64,000 nt of DNA from Deefgea chitinilytica (GCF_016881405.1 NZ_WOFE01000001.1:248001-312000), one strand, 5' to 3'; counted from the stretch's first letter, positions 24,520-35,006 are shown. A program made the numbers and translations. Notes: generated by a model from the letters alone, not told the origin.

Positions 24520-25761
24520 ATGTTTTCTGAAGTAAAACAATTTATATCCGGCGCGCAAATTTTATTTGTCGCCTTTGGTGCGCTGGTGCTGGTGCCGCTA
24601 CTGACTGGCCTTAATCCGGCCATGGCGTTGCTTGGAGCTGGCGTCGGTACTTTGATGTTTCAATTGATTACTCGTCGGCAAGTGCCGATTTTTTTGGGCT
24701 CGTCATTTGCCTTTATCGGACCGATTATTTTCGCGATGCAAACATGGGGCCAAGCCGCCACGCAGTTTGGCCTTTTTTTTGCGGGCTTTATGTATTTTAT
24801 TATTGCGGGTTTAATCAAATGGCGCGGCATGGGATTTATCCATAAATTATTGCCGCCGGTGGTCATTGGCCCAGTGATTATGGTGATTGGTTTGTCGGTA
24901 GCAGTGGCTGCTTCAGGCATGGCGATGGGGCAGGGTGGTGGTAAGCAGTTGGTGCCGTATGGGGTGTCATTATTGCTGGCTACAATTTCTTTGACGACGA
25001 CGATTATCGTCTCGGTATTCGCTGGCGGTATGTTGCGTTTAGTGCCGATTTTGTCGGGTGTCGTTGCGGGTTATATTGCGGCGGTATTCCTCGGCGTGAT
25101 CGACTTGTCTGGGGTTGCTAATGCTCCGTGGTTTGCGATGCCGCATTTTGTGGCTCCAGAAGTCAATTGGGCGGCGGCGCTGTTTATGTTACCGGTGGCG
25201 ATTGCGCCGACCATTGAGCATATTGGTGGCGTAATGGCTTTGGGCAAAGTGACGGGGCAAGATTACACCGTGAACCCAGGCTTGCATCGAACTTTGAGTG
25301 GTGATGGCATGGGGGTGTGTTTTGCTGGTTTGATCGGTGGACCTCCCATTACAACGTATGCCGAAGTGACTGGCGCCTTGATGATTACGCGTAATTTCAA
25401 TCCGGTCATTATGACTTATGCGGCGATTTTGGCGGTGATTTTGGCGTTTTTTGGTAAGTTCAACGCCATTTTGGTGTCGATCCCAATGCCGGTCATGGGG
25501 GGGATTATGGTCTTGCTATTTGGTACGATTGCCTCAATTGGCTTGAAAACGCTAATCGATAGCAAAGTTGACTTAATGTTGCCCCGTAATTTAGTGATTG
25601 TTTCTGTTGTGCTCACTTGCGGTATTGGTGGCTTGATGGTGCAAGTCGGTAATTTCAACTTAGTCGGCGTCGGGCTAGTGAGCGTATTGGCGATTGTTTT
25701 GAATTTATTGCTACCAGCCGATCAGCATCATGATGGGATTGTAGAAGGGCAGGATATTTAA
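24520..25761 (+). CDS. uraA: uracil permease (NCS2 family)
   Basis: 413 residues with about fourteen hydrophobic helices, the NCS2 signature in FLGSSFAFIGP and the substrate region PTIEHIGGVMALGKVTGQDY, and GLIGGPPITTYAEVTGALMITR typical of UraA. It takes up uracil with protons across the inner membrane. The ATG at 24520 follows GGGAGGG at ideal spacing; an upstream TTG is rejected. upp-uraA is the classic uracil salvage pair. Confidence 0.93.
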   Translation: MFSEVKQFISGAQILFVAFGALVLVPLLTGLNPAMALLGAGVGTLMFQLITRRQVPIFLGSSFAFIGPIIFAMQTWGQAATQFGLFFAGFMYFIIAGLIKWRGMGFIHKLLPPVVIGPVIMVIGLSVAVAASGMAMGQGGGKQLVPYGVSLLLATISLTTTIIVSVFAGGMLRLVPILSGVVAGYIAAVFLGVIDLSGVANAPWFAMPHFVAPEVNWAAALFMLPVAIAPTIEHIGGVMALGKVTGQDYTVNPGLHRTLSGDGMGVCFAGLIGGPPITTYAEVTGALMITRNFNPVIMTYAAILAVILAFFGKFNAILVSIPMPVMGGIMVLLFGTIASIGLKTLIDSKVDLMLPRNLVIVSVVLTCGIGGLMVQVGNFNLVGVGLVSVLAIVLNLLLPADQHHDGIVEGQDI

Positions 25762-25811
25762 GGTATTGCTTTGTAGGCTTTAATTGATAAGGCTTATCGG
25801 TTGATACATGT

Positions 25812-25840
25812 AATGGCGGAGAAATTCTCCGCCATTTTTT
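25812..25840 (+). terminator. rho-independent terminator after uraA
   Basis: AATGGCGGAGAA / TTCTCCGCCATT with one-base loop region and TTTT after. About 50 nt past the stop. Confidence 0.9.
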
Positions 25841-25851
25841 ATGGCTGATAT

Positions 25852-26079
25852 TTATGTCTTGTGCTGCATCAACCGCGAACCTAGCTTGCTAGTCCAATGA
25901 CTACATGTATGCCAGTAAGCATGCAATTGGCTACAGATTGAGCATGCTGGAGTTAGGTGGCAATCAATATAGCGGTCATTGAGTTCTGTACTGGGATACG
26001 GATCGAGGGTAAAGATTGAGCCATCGGATAATGAAATCGAACCATGGCCTTGCGGGGCATTGCGATAGTCGGCATTCAT
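25852..26079 (-). CDS. small hypothetical protein, Cys/His-rich C-terminal half
   Basis: 75 residues, not recognised. Support for it being real: an ATG with CGGAG 8 nt upstream, a normal start (MNADYRNAPQGHGSISLSDG), and no other gene in the 587-bp gap. The middle carries CHLTPACSICSQLHAYWHTC, with four Cys and two His, which could bind a metal or disulfide. No signal peptide or membrane segment. It could also be chance. Confidence 0.45.
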   Translation of the reverse strand: MNADYRNAPQGHGSISLSDGSIFTLDPYPSTELNDRYIDCHLTPACSICSQLHAYWHTCSHWTSKLGSRLMQHKT

Positions 26080-26348
26080 GATATTGCTCCGTGAATTTGT
26101 AACTCTAGTTTATGCCGAACAAACCCTGCCAAATAGACACATACAGCACCTTATGCGGTGAGTGCAGTGGGTGGATTTTTGATCTGTACGGTAGGCAATC
26201 ACGCAGAAGTGTTTTCTCGCAAATTGAGCTGCAAAATTGCGCGATTTTTTGCATTGAAAAGCATTAGATTTCAGATTGGCAGGGCGATTTGGTCGCTGTT
26301 TTGGTAGAATCGTTGCCTTGAGTAAAAATCCCATGAGTTTGAGCCGCG
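26080..26348. other. intergenic region before glnS
   Basis: 269 bp without a credible gene. It must include the glnS promoter and that of the leftward small gene. No strong -10/-35 pair or structure was recognised. Confidence 0.5.
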
Positions 26349-28055
26349 ATGAGTGAAAAAAACAGCCCCGCAGTCCATGCAGAAAATGCCCCTGTGACCA
26401 GTAATTTTATCCGCCAAATTATTGATGCCGACCTTGCGAGCGGCAAACACACTGCGGTGCAGACGCGTTTTCCGCCTGAGCCAAATGGCTACTTGCATAT
26501 CGGCCATGCTAAGTCGATTTGCCTGAATTTCGGCATCGCCCAAGATTATAACGGTCTGTGCAATCTGCGCATGGACGACACCAACCCGGAAAAAGAAAAC
26601 GACGAATACGCCAAAGCGATCGAAGACGACGTACGCTGGTTGGGTTTTGAATGGAATGGCGATGTGCGCCATTCTTCAGATTATTTTGAATTGCTGTATG
26701 GTTACGCCGTTGAATTGATCAACGCAGGCAAAGCCTATGTCTGCGAATTAAACGCCGAAGAAATGCGCGACTACCGTGGCGACTTCCAAAAGCCAGGCCG
26801 CAACAGCCCGTTCCGAGATCGCACGCCGGCGGAAAATCTCGATTTGTTCACGCGCATGCGTGCTGGCGAGTTTGAAGACGGCAGCAAAACGCTGCGCCTT
26901 AAAATCGATATGCAGTCGCCGAATTTGAATATGCGCGATCCAGTGATTTACCGTATCAAACGCTCCACACACATTAAAACTGGCGACACGTGGTGCATTT
27001 ACCCGATGTATGACTACACACACTGCATCTCTGATGCGCTAGAGGGCATTACCCATAGTCTGTGTACGCTGGAGTTTGAAGACCATCGCCCCTTGTATGA
27101 CTGGGTTTTGGATAACATCACTATCCCATGCCATCCACAGCAGATTGAATTTTCGCGACTTGAACTGTTGTATTCGATAACGTCGAAACGCAAACTCAAT
27201 CAACTCGTCACTGGCAACTACGTGTCGGGCTGGGACGATCCACGCATGACGACCATTAGCGGGATGCGCCGTCGTGGTTATAGTCCCGAAGGGATTAAGC
27301 TTTTCGCACAGCGTATTGGTGTGAGCAAAGGCGAAAATATTATCGATTTTGCCATCCTCGAAGGCGCGGTGCGCGAGCAACTGGAAGGTAGCAGCCCACG
27401 CGTGATGGCGGTGTTAAACCCACTTAAAGTCACACTGACTAACTTTGAAGCAGGCGTCACCGGTTCACGTAGCGCGCCATTCCATCCGCACCACGAAGAA
27501 ATGGGCGAGCGTGAAATCCCGATTGCCCGTGAAATCTGGATTGAGCAAGACGACTTTGCCGAAGAACCACCTAAAGGCTGGCAACGCCTGACTTTGGGCG
27601 CGGAAGTGCGTTTGCGTTATTCCTACGTGATTAAGTGCGATGAAGTGGTGAAAGACGCTGACGGCAAAGTGATTGAATTGCGTTGCAGTTTGGATACCGA
27701 AACCTTGGGTAAAAATCCAGAAGGCCGCAAAGTAAAAGGCGTGATCCACTGGATTTCTGCCGAACACGCGGTGGCTGCGACGGTGAATTTGTACGAACGC
27801 CTGTTTACTGAGCCGCGCCCAGATGCAGTGCGCGGTGCAGACGGACAGTATGTCGATTTCACCCAATTCATCAATCCAGAATCGCTGAAAACCATCACTG
27901 CCTATGTGGAAAGCTGCGTCGTGAGTGCTGCGCCAGAAACGCGGTTCCAGTTTGAGCGTTTAGGTTACTTCATTACCGATCGCTACAATCATCAAGCAGG
28001 TGGTACCCCGGTATTTAACCGCACAGTCACTTTGAAAGACAGTTGGGCAAAATAA
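26349..28055 (+). CDS. glnS: glutaminyl-tRNA synthetase
   Basis: 568 residues, the usual length. Class I motifs are present: [20 protein letters not shown] near residue 42 (HIGH) and the KMSKS equivalent ITSKRKL near residue 277, with the C-terminal anticodon-binding beta-barrels. It charges tRNA-Gln with glutamine. Having GlnRS is typical of beta- and gammaproteobacteria. A weak hairpin follows the gene. Single-gene unit. Confidence 0.97.
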   Translation: MSEKNSPAVHAENAPVTSNFIRQIIDADLASGKHTAVQTRFPPEPNGYLHIGHAKSICLNFGIAQDYNGLCNLRMDDTNPEKENDEYAKAIEDDVRWLGFEWNGDVRHSSDYFELLYGYAVELINAGKAYVCELNAEEMRDYRGDFQKPGRNSPFRDRTPAENLDLFTRMRAGEFEDGSKTLRLKIDMQSPNLNMRDPVIYRIKRSTHIKTGDTWCIYPMYDYTHCISDALEGITHSLCTLEFEDHRPLYDWVLDNITIPCHPQQIEFSRLELLYSITSKRKLNQLVTGNYVSGWDDPRMTTISGMRRRGYSPEGIKLFAQRIGVSKGENIIDFAILEGAVREQLEGSSPRVMAVLNPLKVTLTNFEAGVTGSRSAPFHPHHEEMGEREIPIAREIWIEQDDFAEEPPKGWQRLTLGAEVRLRYSYVIKCDEVVKDADGKVIELRCSLDTETLGKNPEGRKVKGVIHWISAEHAVAATVNLYERLFTEPRPDAVRGADGQYVDFTQFINPESLKTITAYVESCVVSAAPETRFQFERLGYFITDRYNHQAGGTPVFNRTVTLKDSWAK

Positions 28056-28060
28056 TAGTG

Positions 28061-28086
28061 AGTCGGCTTTGTGGCTAAGGCCGACT
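28061..28086 (+). terminator. weak hairpin after glnS
   Basis: AGTCGGC / GCCGACT, seven pairs, but followed only by ATTTG. Possibly a terminator. Confidence 0.35.
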
Positions 28087-28121
28087 ATTTGAAACTTGAT
28101 TGAAGTCATGAGGTTGATCTA

Positions 28122-28514
28122 ATGAAACTGATACTTGCAACAATGATGGTCGTTTTGGCTGGCTCAGTGTTGGCTGAAGAAGTACGTAAACCGATTTTTA
28201 CTGGGCAAGTCGGTTCTGCCCCTGTGCAGGTAATGTATGAATACTTGCAAAACCGCATTTCGAATGAATTGGGCATTGGCGAGTATCAGCAATTAGTCAT
28301 TAAGCAAACTGCTGCGGGGCCAGAAAACTTTAAGCAAGTGCAGATCGAAACGCAATTGCAAGGCTTGCTGGACGATTCAGTACGTACCCAGCGTTTTCAG
28401 TTAAGTATGAGCTTTAATGATGCAACATCAGTTTGGCTGATTGATTCAGTCAAGCAAGACTGGCAATGCCGCCGTGGCAATAGCCGAGCTTGGACTCAGA
28501 AGCCGTGTAAATAA
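28122..28514 (+). CDS. periplasmic hypothetical protein
   Basis: 130 residues with a clear signal peptide (cut near residue 18, SVLA-EE). The mature part is polar and mixed alpha/beta. It ends in DWQCRRGNSRAWTQKPCK, where two Cys could form a disulfide, a pattern seen in small exported proteins of Neisseriales. Not recognised further. It is between glnS and an ABC transporter and ends at its own terminator, so it is likely monocistronic. Confidence 0.7.
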   Translation: MKLILATMMVVLAGSVLAEEVRKPIFTGQVGSAPVQVMYEYLQNRISNELGIGEYQQLVIKQTAAGPENFKQVQIETQLQGLLDDSVRTQRFQLSMSFNDATSVWLIDSVKQDWQCRRGNSRAWTQKPCK

Positions 28515-28527
28515 TGCGTCGGAAAAT

Positions 28528-28550
28528 AGGGGCTTAGCCCCTGTTTTTTT
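28528..28550 (+). terminator. rho-independent terminator after the periplasmic protein
   Basis: AGGGGCT / AGCCCCT with a tiny loop and a seven-T run. Confidence 0.9.
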
Positions 28551-28580
28551 AAAGTGAATTTTGTGTTTGGATGAAAATCA

Positions 28581-30308
28581 ATGAGCTTTATGAAAGACAA
28601 AGCACCGACTGTGCGGCATTTATTTCGTAATTTCTGGCGCATCGCCAAACCATATTGGGTTTCTGAAGATAAACTCTATGCTTGGGGTTTGCTCGCGCTG
28701 GTGATTGGCTTGTCACTGGGCATTGTGTATATGAATGTCCAGTTTAATAGCTGGAATCGTGAGTTTTATAACACGCTACAAAACGTCGATGCCGTGGCTT
28801 TTAAGGCGGCGCTGATTAAGTTTGCCTACTTGGCCTTTGCTTATATTGTGATTGCGGTGCACGCGATTTGGTTTCAGCAAATGCTGGAAATCCGCTGGCG
28901 CAAATGGGCAACTCTGCATTACACCCAAAAATGGTTAAAAGAGAACAATTTTTACCGTTTGCAATTGACCGATAAAGACACGGATAACCCAGACCAACGA
29001 ATAGCTGAAGACGTAGGGCAGTTTGTATCGATTTCCTTGTCGCTCTCGTTGGGTTTATTGCGCTCGGTAGTCACCTTGGTGTCATTTGTTGGTATTTTGT
29101 GGACCCTCTCTGGCCCGTTGAAATTCATGCTGGGTGATACGGCGGTGACGATTCCTGGCTATATGGTTTGGATTGCGATTATTTATGCCTTGATTGGTAC
29201 AATCATCACGATTTTGCTGGGTAGCCCTTTGGTTGGTCTCAATTTTATGCAACAACGCTACGAAGCCGATTTTCGCTTTGGTTTAGTGCGAGTGCGTGAA
29301 AATGCCGAGTCGATTGCGATTTATGGCGGCGCAAAAGATGAACAAGAGCGCTTGGGTTATCGCTTTGTCAATGTGGTCAGCAATTTTTGGTCGCTGATGC
29401 GAATGAATAAACGACTGACTTGGTTTACTTCATTTTGGGGGCAATTAGCGATCATCTTTCCGCTGATTGTTGCTGCGCCGCGTTTTTTTTCCAAAGAAAT
29501 CCAGCTGGGTGATTTGATGCAAATTAATTCAGCGTTTGGCCAAGTCTATGGTGCTCTGGATTTTATTATTGGCAGCTTTAGCACGTTAGCTAATTGGAAG
29601 GCAGTGATTGATCGTTTAACGACTTTTGAAAGCAGTATTAACAGTGCGAATGCGCTGCCACGTATTACACCAAAACCGATTGCGAATGGATTGCAACTGA
29701 GCAACCTATCGGTGAGCAAACCGAACGGCGAAGTGCTATTGGAACAACTCAATTTTTCGCTCAAACCGGGTGATTCGCTGTTAATTCGCGGTAAATCAGG
29801 CTCTGGCAAATCTACTTTATTACGTGCTTTGGCAGGTATATGGCCTTATGCTCAAGGTGAGTATGCTGTTCAAAGCAATACTACCAGTTTGTTTTTGTCG
29901 CAAAAACCGTATATGCCGCTGGGTAGCTTGCGCGCTGCTCTTTATTACCCAAATGATGTTCAGCAAGATGATGCCCAAATAGCCGATTTATTTGCATTGG
30001 CCGGCTTAAGTCATTTGATGTCGCGGCTAGATGAAGTCGATTCGTGGTCACATGTCCTTAGTTTGGGTGAGCAACAAAGGATTGCTTTACTGCGGGCGAT
30101 TTTGGTCAAACCGGACTTCCTTTTAATGGATGAGTCGACGTCGGCGCTCGATGCCGATGGTGAAGCGCGACTTTATCGTGCAGTTGCCGAGACGATGAAA
30201 GACGGCGTGATGATTAGTGTTGGACATCGCTCAGGTCTTGTTGAATATCACCAACAAGTGCTCGAATGCCAAGGGCAGGGCAAGTGGGCTTTAGCGGCGT
30301 TGAATTGA
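28581..30308 (+). CDS. yddA: SbmA/BacA-type ABC transporter with fused ATPase (YddA-like)
   Basis: 575 residues. The N-terminal half (about six transmembrane helices up to residue 340) is an SbmA_BacA-type permease (NSWNREFYNTLQNVD, EIRWRKWATLHYTQKWL). The C-terminal half is an ABC ATPase with Walker A GKSGSGKST (residue about 404), signature LSLGEQQRIAL and Walker B FLLMDEST. Relatives import vitamin B12, bleomycin or peptides in mycobacteria, or fatty acids; the substrate here is not known. The name yddA is by similarity only. Confidence 0.88.
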   Translation: MSFMKDKAPTVRHLFRNFWRIAKPYWVSEDKLYAWGLLALVIGLSLGIVYMNVQFNSWNREFYNTLQNVDAVAFKAALIKFAYLAFAYIVIAVHAIWFQQMLEIRWRKWATLHYTQKWLKENNFYRLQLTDKDTDNPDQRIAEDVGQFVSISLSLSLGLLRSVVTLVSFVGILWTLSGPLKFMLGDTAVTIPGYMVWIAIIYALIGTIITILLGSPLVGLNFMQQRYEADFRFGLVRVRENAESIAIYGGAKDEQERLGYRFVNVVSNFWSLMRMNKRLTWFTSFWGQLAIIFPLIVAAPRFFSKEIQLGDLMQINSAFGQVYGALDFIIGSFSTLANWKAVIDRLTTFESSINSANALPRITPKPIANGLQLSNLSVSKPNGEVLLEQLNFSLKPGDSLLIRGKSGSGKSTLLRALAGIWPYAQGEYAVQSNTTSLFLSQKPYMPLGSLRAALYYPNDVQQDDAQIADLFALAGLSHLMSRLDEVDSWSHVLSLGEQQRIALLRAILVKPDFLLMDESTSALDADGEARLYRAVAETMKDGVMISVGHRSGLVEYHQQVLECQGQGKWALAALN

Positions 30309-30442
30309 TGATGGCGAGATTGCGTATGCATTGATTTGCCACGATTGAAATCCAAACTGGCGGTTTTTTAGGCTGATTCGCCGTTCAGATGAGATGCTGG
30401 ATCTTAGGCGCACAGTTTTATGAATTTGAAAAAGAGTAAACC

Positions 30443-31495
30443 ATGTTAAAAAACGATACTTTCCTGCGCGCTTTATTGCGTGAGCCTGTTGAATACACGC
30501 CGGTGTGGATGATGCGCCAAGCAGGACGTTATTTGCCTGAATATTGCGCTACGCGCAAAAACGCAGGTTCATTTTTGCAGCTTTGCAAAAACACCGAGTT
30601 GGCTACTGAAGTGACTTTGCAGCCGCTGGATCGTTTCCCGCTTGATGCAGCGATTTTGTTTTCGGATATTTTGACTGTGCCCGATGCGATGGGCTTGGGG
30701 CTGTATTTTGCTGAAGGCGAAGGCCCGAAATTTGAGCGCACGGTGCGTACCGAAGAAGACGTTGCCAAACTGTTCGTGCCAGATGTTGGCACCGAGTTGA
30801 AATACGTGACCGACGCGGTGAGCTCGATTCGTAAGGCGCTCGATAATCGTGTGCCTTTGATTGGTTTCTCGGGTAGCCCATATACGCTAGCGTGTTATAT
30901 GGTTGAAGGTGGCTCATCGAGCGATTACCGCACGATCAAAACCATGATGTATGCGCGTCCAGATCTTTTACATCGTATTCTAGAGGTCAATACCCTGACG
31001 GTGATTGATTACTTGAATGCGCAAATCGAAGCCGGTGCGCAAGCGGTGCAGATTTTTGATAGCTGGGGCGGTTCATTGCCATTCGGCAAATATCAAGAGT
31101 TCTCATTGCAATACATGGCGCGGATTGTGGCTGGCCTCAAACGTGAACACGACGGCCGTCGCGTGCCAGTGATTGTGTTTACCAAGGGTGGTGGTCAGTG
31201 GCTGGAAGATATTGCTGAAACCGGTTGCGATGCGATTGGCTTGGATTGGACGACCGACATCGGCGCAGCGCGCCGTCGTGTGGGTGATAAAGTCGCATTG
31301 CAGGGTAATTTTGATCCGGTGGCGCTGTTTGCACCGCCGGCTGCGATTGAAGCAGAAGTCGAACGCATTCTCACGAGTTACGGTGGCGGTACCGGACATG
31401 TGTTTAATTTAGGACACGGTATTTCGCAATTTACCAATCCTGATCATGCGGCAGCCTTGGTTGCCGCAGTGCATCGATTTTCAGGTAAAAAGTAA
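30443..31495 (+). CDS. hemE: uroporphyrinogen decarboxylase
   Basis: 350 residues, family length. [15 protein letters not shown] near the N-terminus, the catalytic Asp in [15 protein letters not shown] and [17 protein letters not shown] are the HemE signatures. It decarboxylates the four acetates of uroporphyrinogen III in heme biosynthesis. Single gene here; AAAGAG precedes the ATG. The following gap carries DnaA boxes. Confidence 0.97.
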   Translation: MLKNDTFLRALLREPVEYTPVWMMRQAGRYLPEYCATRKNAGSFLQLCKNTELATEVTLQPLDRFPLDAAILFSDILTVPDAMGLGLYFAEGEGPKFERTVRTEEDVAKLFVPDVGTELKYVTDAVSSIRKALDNRVPLIGFSGSPYTLACYMVEGGSSSDYRTIKTMMYARPDLLHRILEVNTLTVIDYLNAQIEAGAQAVQIFDSWGGSLPFGKYQEFSLQYMARIVAGLKREHDGRRVPVIVFTKGGGQWLEDIAETGCDAIGLDWTTDIGAARRRVGDKVALQGNFDPVALFAPPAAIEAEVERILTSYGGGTGHVFNLGHGISQFTNPDHAAALVAAVHRFSGKK

Positions 31496-31816
31496 AACTT
31501 ACAGCTTGTATTTAAACTGTAATGAACATGAAAATCAATGATTTATCGATGATTTATGTAGTCTTAGATTGCGAAATTACAGTAAGTTATACACATTAAG
31601 GATTGACTGGGTTTTTGACTTGTCAATCCCCTTTTAAAAAAATGATGTAAAACGTTGACAAAGTTAAGTTGTTGATTTTATTGATTTAATTTTGTTGTTT
31701 AATTTTTGTGCAACTTAACCGTAACCCCATTTTTATTGAGGATTTTCGGTTTTTTGACAAGTTGTTCACAAAATTATCCACAGAAACTGTGCATAACCCT
31801 GTGTTAATATTTTTTC
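31496..31816. other. AT-rich hemE-priA gap with DnaA boxes
   Basis: 321 bp, strongly AT-rich. Three sites fit TTATNCACA: TTATACACA (31587-31595), TTATCCACA (31774-31782) and TTATGCACA on the other strand (31788-31796); TTGTTCACA (31762-31770) is one mismatch off. Between them is a T/A-rich run. Could be a DnaA-controlled priA promoter, a DnaA-titrating site, or an origin-like remnant. No terminator was seen for hemE. Confidence 0.6.
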
Positions 31817-33997
31817 GTGAAAAAGAGAGAAAAAGTGGCGAGTTTTGCCCTTGTTGCGCTTGACGTGCCACTGAAAAAACTGTTCGCATATGAGGTGGCA
31901 AACTTTACGGTGGCTGTAGGCTCACGGGTACTGGTGCCATTTGGCCCGCGGCGCTTATCGGGTGTGGTGATGCAATTGCGTGCTGACGCCGCCGATTTTA
32001 CAGGCACCCCAAAGTCAATTCTTGCTGTATTCAATGATTTACCTGCTTTACCTCAAAATACTTTGCAACTTTGCCAGTTTGTTGCTGATTATTATCACTA
32101 CCCAATTGGCGCGGTAATTTCAGCAGCACTGCCTACGGTATTTCGTGCGAATTCGCTGTTTTCCGAGCCAGCGGCATCTACGGTGTATTTTGTGGAGGCG
32201 CTGGAATCTTTACTAAGTCAAATTTCCAAGCGTGCACCTGCACAGCGGCGTGTTGCAGAAGCTTTATTGGTGCCGCATACGCCAGCAGCACTGCGCCGCT
32301 TACACGATAGCGCTTGGCGTTGGGTGAAAGCTTGGCATGAGGCAGGTTGGGTGCAGTCTGCCGCTGAGGAAAAATGCGTGGGACTCGCCAGCGCGGCATT
32401 ACCGCTCAACGTCGAGCAAAGTGCTGCGGTGGCTGAACTGGTGCAAGCCAGTGGCTTTAGTCCTTTTTTACTGTATGGCATTACCGGCAGCGGTAAGACT
32501 GAGGTTTATTTGCAGACGATTGCTCAAGTGTTGGCGCGTGGTTTGCAAGTCTTAGTTTTAATTCCAGAAATCAATCTCACGCCGCAGCTCGAAGGTCGTT
32601 TTCGCGCCCGCTTTCCCGGTGTGCGGATGGCGGCATTGCATAGCGGTTTAAATAATACCGAGCGGGCGGTTAATTGGTTGGCAGCGCTGCGCGGCGAAGC
32701 GCAAATCGTGTTGGGGACTCGCTTAGCGGTGTTTACGCCGCTACCCAAGCTGGGCATGATTATCGTCGATGAAGAGCACGATCCGTCGTTTAAGCAGCAA
32801 GAAGGGCTACGTTATTCGGCGCGCGATGTGGCGGTGTATCGGGCGCGGCAAGCGAATGTGCCGATTGTACTCGGTTCAGCAACGCCGAGCATCGAAAGCT
32901 GGGCTAATGCGAAAGCCAAACGCTATCGATTGCTGCCGCTCACCCAGCGCGCGGTGCCCGGTGCGGTGTTGCCCAAAATCGTCTTATTACCAACTAAAAA
33001 CGTTAGCTTAGTTGATGGCTTGCATGTGATGGCGCTGGCGGCAATGCATGCTGCGCTTGAGCGTGGCGAGCAAGTGCTGATTTTTTTAAATCGTCGTGGA
33101 TTTTCACCGGTGCTGCAATGTGGCGAATGTGGCTGGATGGCGAGTTGTTCGCATTGCTCGGCGCGACTGGTGCTGCATTTGAAAGAGCGACGGTTGCGTT
33201 GTCATCATTGCGGTCATGAAGAAGCGATCACCGCAGCTTGCCCAGATTGCGGCAATCATGATTTGAAACCAGTCGGGCAGGGTACGCAGCGATTGGAGGA
33301 CGCTTTGCCGCAGCATTTTCCGGGTAAAAAGATCCTGCGGATTGACCGTGATTCAACCTGCAAAAAAGGTGAGCTTGACGCTGCGCTGGCGCAGGTGCAT
33401 TCCGGAGACGCGGATATTTTGATCGGCACGCAAATGCTGGCCAAAGGCCATGATTTTGACCAATTAAACTGCGTCGTTGTACTGAATGCCGATACGGGGC
33501 TCTATAGCGTTGATTTTCGGGCGGAGGAGCGCTTGTTTGCGCTGCTGACGCAAGTTGCAGGACGAGCAGGGCGGCGGGAAAATCCGGGCGAAGTCTTTAT
33601 CCAAACCGCGTTTTCTGATCATCCGTTTTACCACCAACTCCTGGCGCGCGATTATGCGCCATTTGCCGATCGAACATTGGCTGAGCGAAATATGTTGCTC
33701 TTGCCGCCAGCCAATGCTTGGGCTTTGTTTCGCGCCGATGCGCCAGAGTTGGAACAAGCCTTGGCGGCGCTATCCGACATTCGCAAATGTATTTCGCCAG
33801 AGCCGGATTTGGTGCTGAATCAGCCGGTGGCAGCAACGATGTTGAAAAAGGCAGGCGTTGAGCGGGCGCAACTCTTAATTGCGGCAAAGTCGAAGGCGCA
33901 ATTGCAGGCGGTGTTAGGTGAGGCTTTGCCGACGATACAGGCTTTAAAACTGGGAAAAGTGCGTTGGACTCTGGATGTGGATCCGGTTGAGGTGTGA
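31817..33997 (+). CDS. priA: primosomal protein N' (replication restart helicase PriA)
   Basis: 726 residues. N-terminal DNA-binding domain (ALVALDVPLKKLFAYEV), Walker A GITGSGKTEV near residue 222, DEEH box (VDEEHDPSFKQQ), and paired zinc-binding motifs CGECGWMASCSHC and CHHCGHEEAITAACPDC near residues 434-480. It reloads the replisome at stalled forks. Two GTG starts are possible, 31817 or 31835 (better ribosome site, AGAGAG). The gene ends inside a tandem GGTGTGA repeat. Confidence 0.95.
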   Translation: MKKREKVASFALVALDVPLKKLFAYEVANFTVAVGSRVLVPFGPRRLSGVVMQLRADAADFTGTPKSILAVFNDLPALPQNTLQLCQFVADYYHYPIGAVISAALPTVFRANSLFSEPAASTVYFVEALESLLSQISKRAPAQRRVAEALLVPHTPAALRRLHDSAWRWVKAWHEAGWVQSAAEEKCVGLASAALPLNVEQSAAVAELVQASGFSPFLLYGITGSGKTEVYLQTIAQVLARGLQVLVLIPEINLTPQLEGRFRARFPGVRMAALHSGLNNTERAVNWLAALRGEAQIVLGTRLAVFTPLPKLGMIIVDEEHDPSFKQQEGLRYSARDVAVYRARQANVPIVLGSATPSIESWANAKAKRYRLLPLTQRAVPGAVLPKIVLLPTKNVSLVDGLHVMALAAMHAALERGEQVLIFLNRRGFSPVLQCGECGWMASCSHCSARLVLHLKERRLRCHHCGHEEAITAACPDCGNHDLKPVGQGTQRLEDALPQHFPGKKILRIDRDSTCKKGELDAALAQVHSGDADILIGTQMLAKGHDFDQLNCVVVLNADTGLYSVDFRAEERLFALLTQVAGRAGRRENPGEVFIQTAFSDHPFYHQLLARDYAPFADRTLAERNMLLLPPANAWALFRADAPELEQALAALSDIRKCISPEPDLVLNQPVAATMLKKAGVERAQLLIAAKSKAQLQAVLGEALPTIQALKLGKVRWTLDVDPVEV

Positions 33998-34025
33998 GGT
34001 GTGAGGTGTGAGGTGTGAGGTGTGA
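33991..34025 (+). repeat. five tandem copies of GGTGTGA over the priA stop codon
   Basis: Seven-base unit repeated five times plus a partial GGTGA. The first unit holds the priA stop codon. Seven is not a multiple of three, so copy change shifts frame, but TGA recurs in every frame, so only a few C-terminal residues could vary. Confidence 0.9.
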
Positions 34026-34043
34026 GGTGATTTTATGGTTTGG

Positions 34044-34088
34044 GTATATTAATACAAGCCATATTTATAAATGGCTGCATTAATATAC
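34044..34088. repeat. 45-nt intergenic palindrome, copy 2
   Basis: GTAT-to-ATAC palindrome of exactly 45 nt between the convergent ends of priA and glnB. Arms GTATATTAAT and ATTAATATAC pair, with core GCCAT / ATGGC. Sister of 8961, 50461 and 51363. Confidence 0.75.
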
Positions 34089-34135
34089 CTGCCCTAGCTT
34101 TTACGCCTCACCTCTAACTCCTGCCACCTCACAAA

Positions 34136-34525
<390 letters not shown>

Positions 34526-34719
34526 TCAAATTGCGCCAAGATGTGTTGAGTAAATAGCGTCTGAACAGAACATAATATGGATTGCGCTGCATCACGTCGC
34601 TTGACTTGGATAATATTGAATGCTGATTGAATTCATCAACTTATTAGGTTTTTGCTGATTTTTATTTGAAAATAGCTAGACGAGCTGAAGGTTGTTCTGT
34701 AAGATGCGGGTCTTGTTGG

Positions 34720-34804
34720 GGGGGGTTGGCGGAATTGGTAGACGCACTGGATTTAGGTTCCAGCGCCGCAAGGTGTAAGAGTTCGAGTCTCTTATCCCCC
34801 ACCA
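34720..34804 (+). tRNA. tRNA-Leu (anticodon TAG)
   Basis: An 85-nt class II tRNA with encoded CCA. Acceptor GGGGGGT / ATCCCCC, anticodon stem CTGGA-TTTAGGT-TCCAG giving TAG, a long variable arm and TTCGAGTC T-loop. It is followed by a terminator. Confidence 0.95.
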
Positions 34805-34833
34805 GAACAAAGATGCAATGCATCAAACTGAAG

Positions 34834-34863
34834 AGCCACTTAGCGAAAGCAAGTGGCTTTTTT
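34834..34863 (+). terminator. rho-independent terminator after tRNA-Leu
   Basis: AGCCACTT / AAGTGGCT with a 9-nt loop and T-run, about 30 nt beyond the CCA. Confidence 0.9.
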
Positions 34864-34997
34864 GCGTCGATTAAAAATATGGTTTTATCGCTTGAAAAAT
34901 GAACGTCAAACCAAACATTGCAAGCAATGTGGATTTGATTAGTACTGTTGTGTATCGATTTCACGCTGGGCGGTAGATGGTCATTGGTTATAGATTT

Positions 34998-35006
34998 TGC
35001 TATAAT
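34998..35006 (+). promoter_or_regulatory. extended -10 promoter before tig
   Basis: TGCTATAAT gives a perfect extended -10 element about 170 bp before tig. The -35 (TGGTCA region) is poor, which extended -10 promoters tolerate. Confidence 0.55.

Noticed and set aside
31496-31816. Full chromosomal replication origin
   Set aside because: DnaA boxes are present but flanking genes do not switch strand, and no dnaA/dnaN is nearby; kept as a finding with a lower claim.
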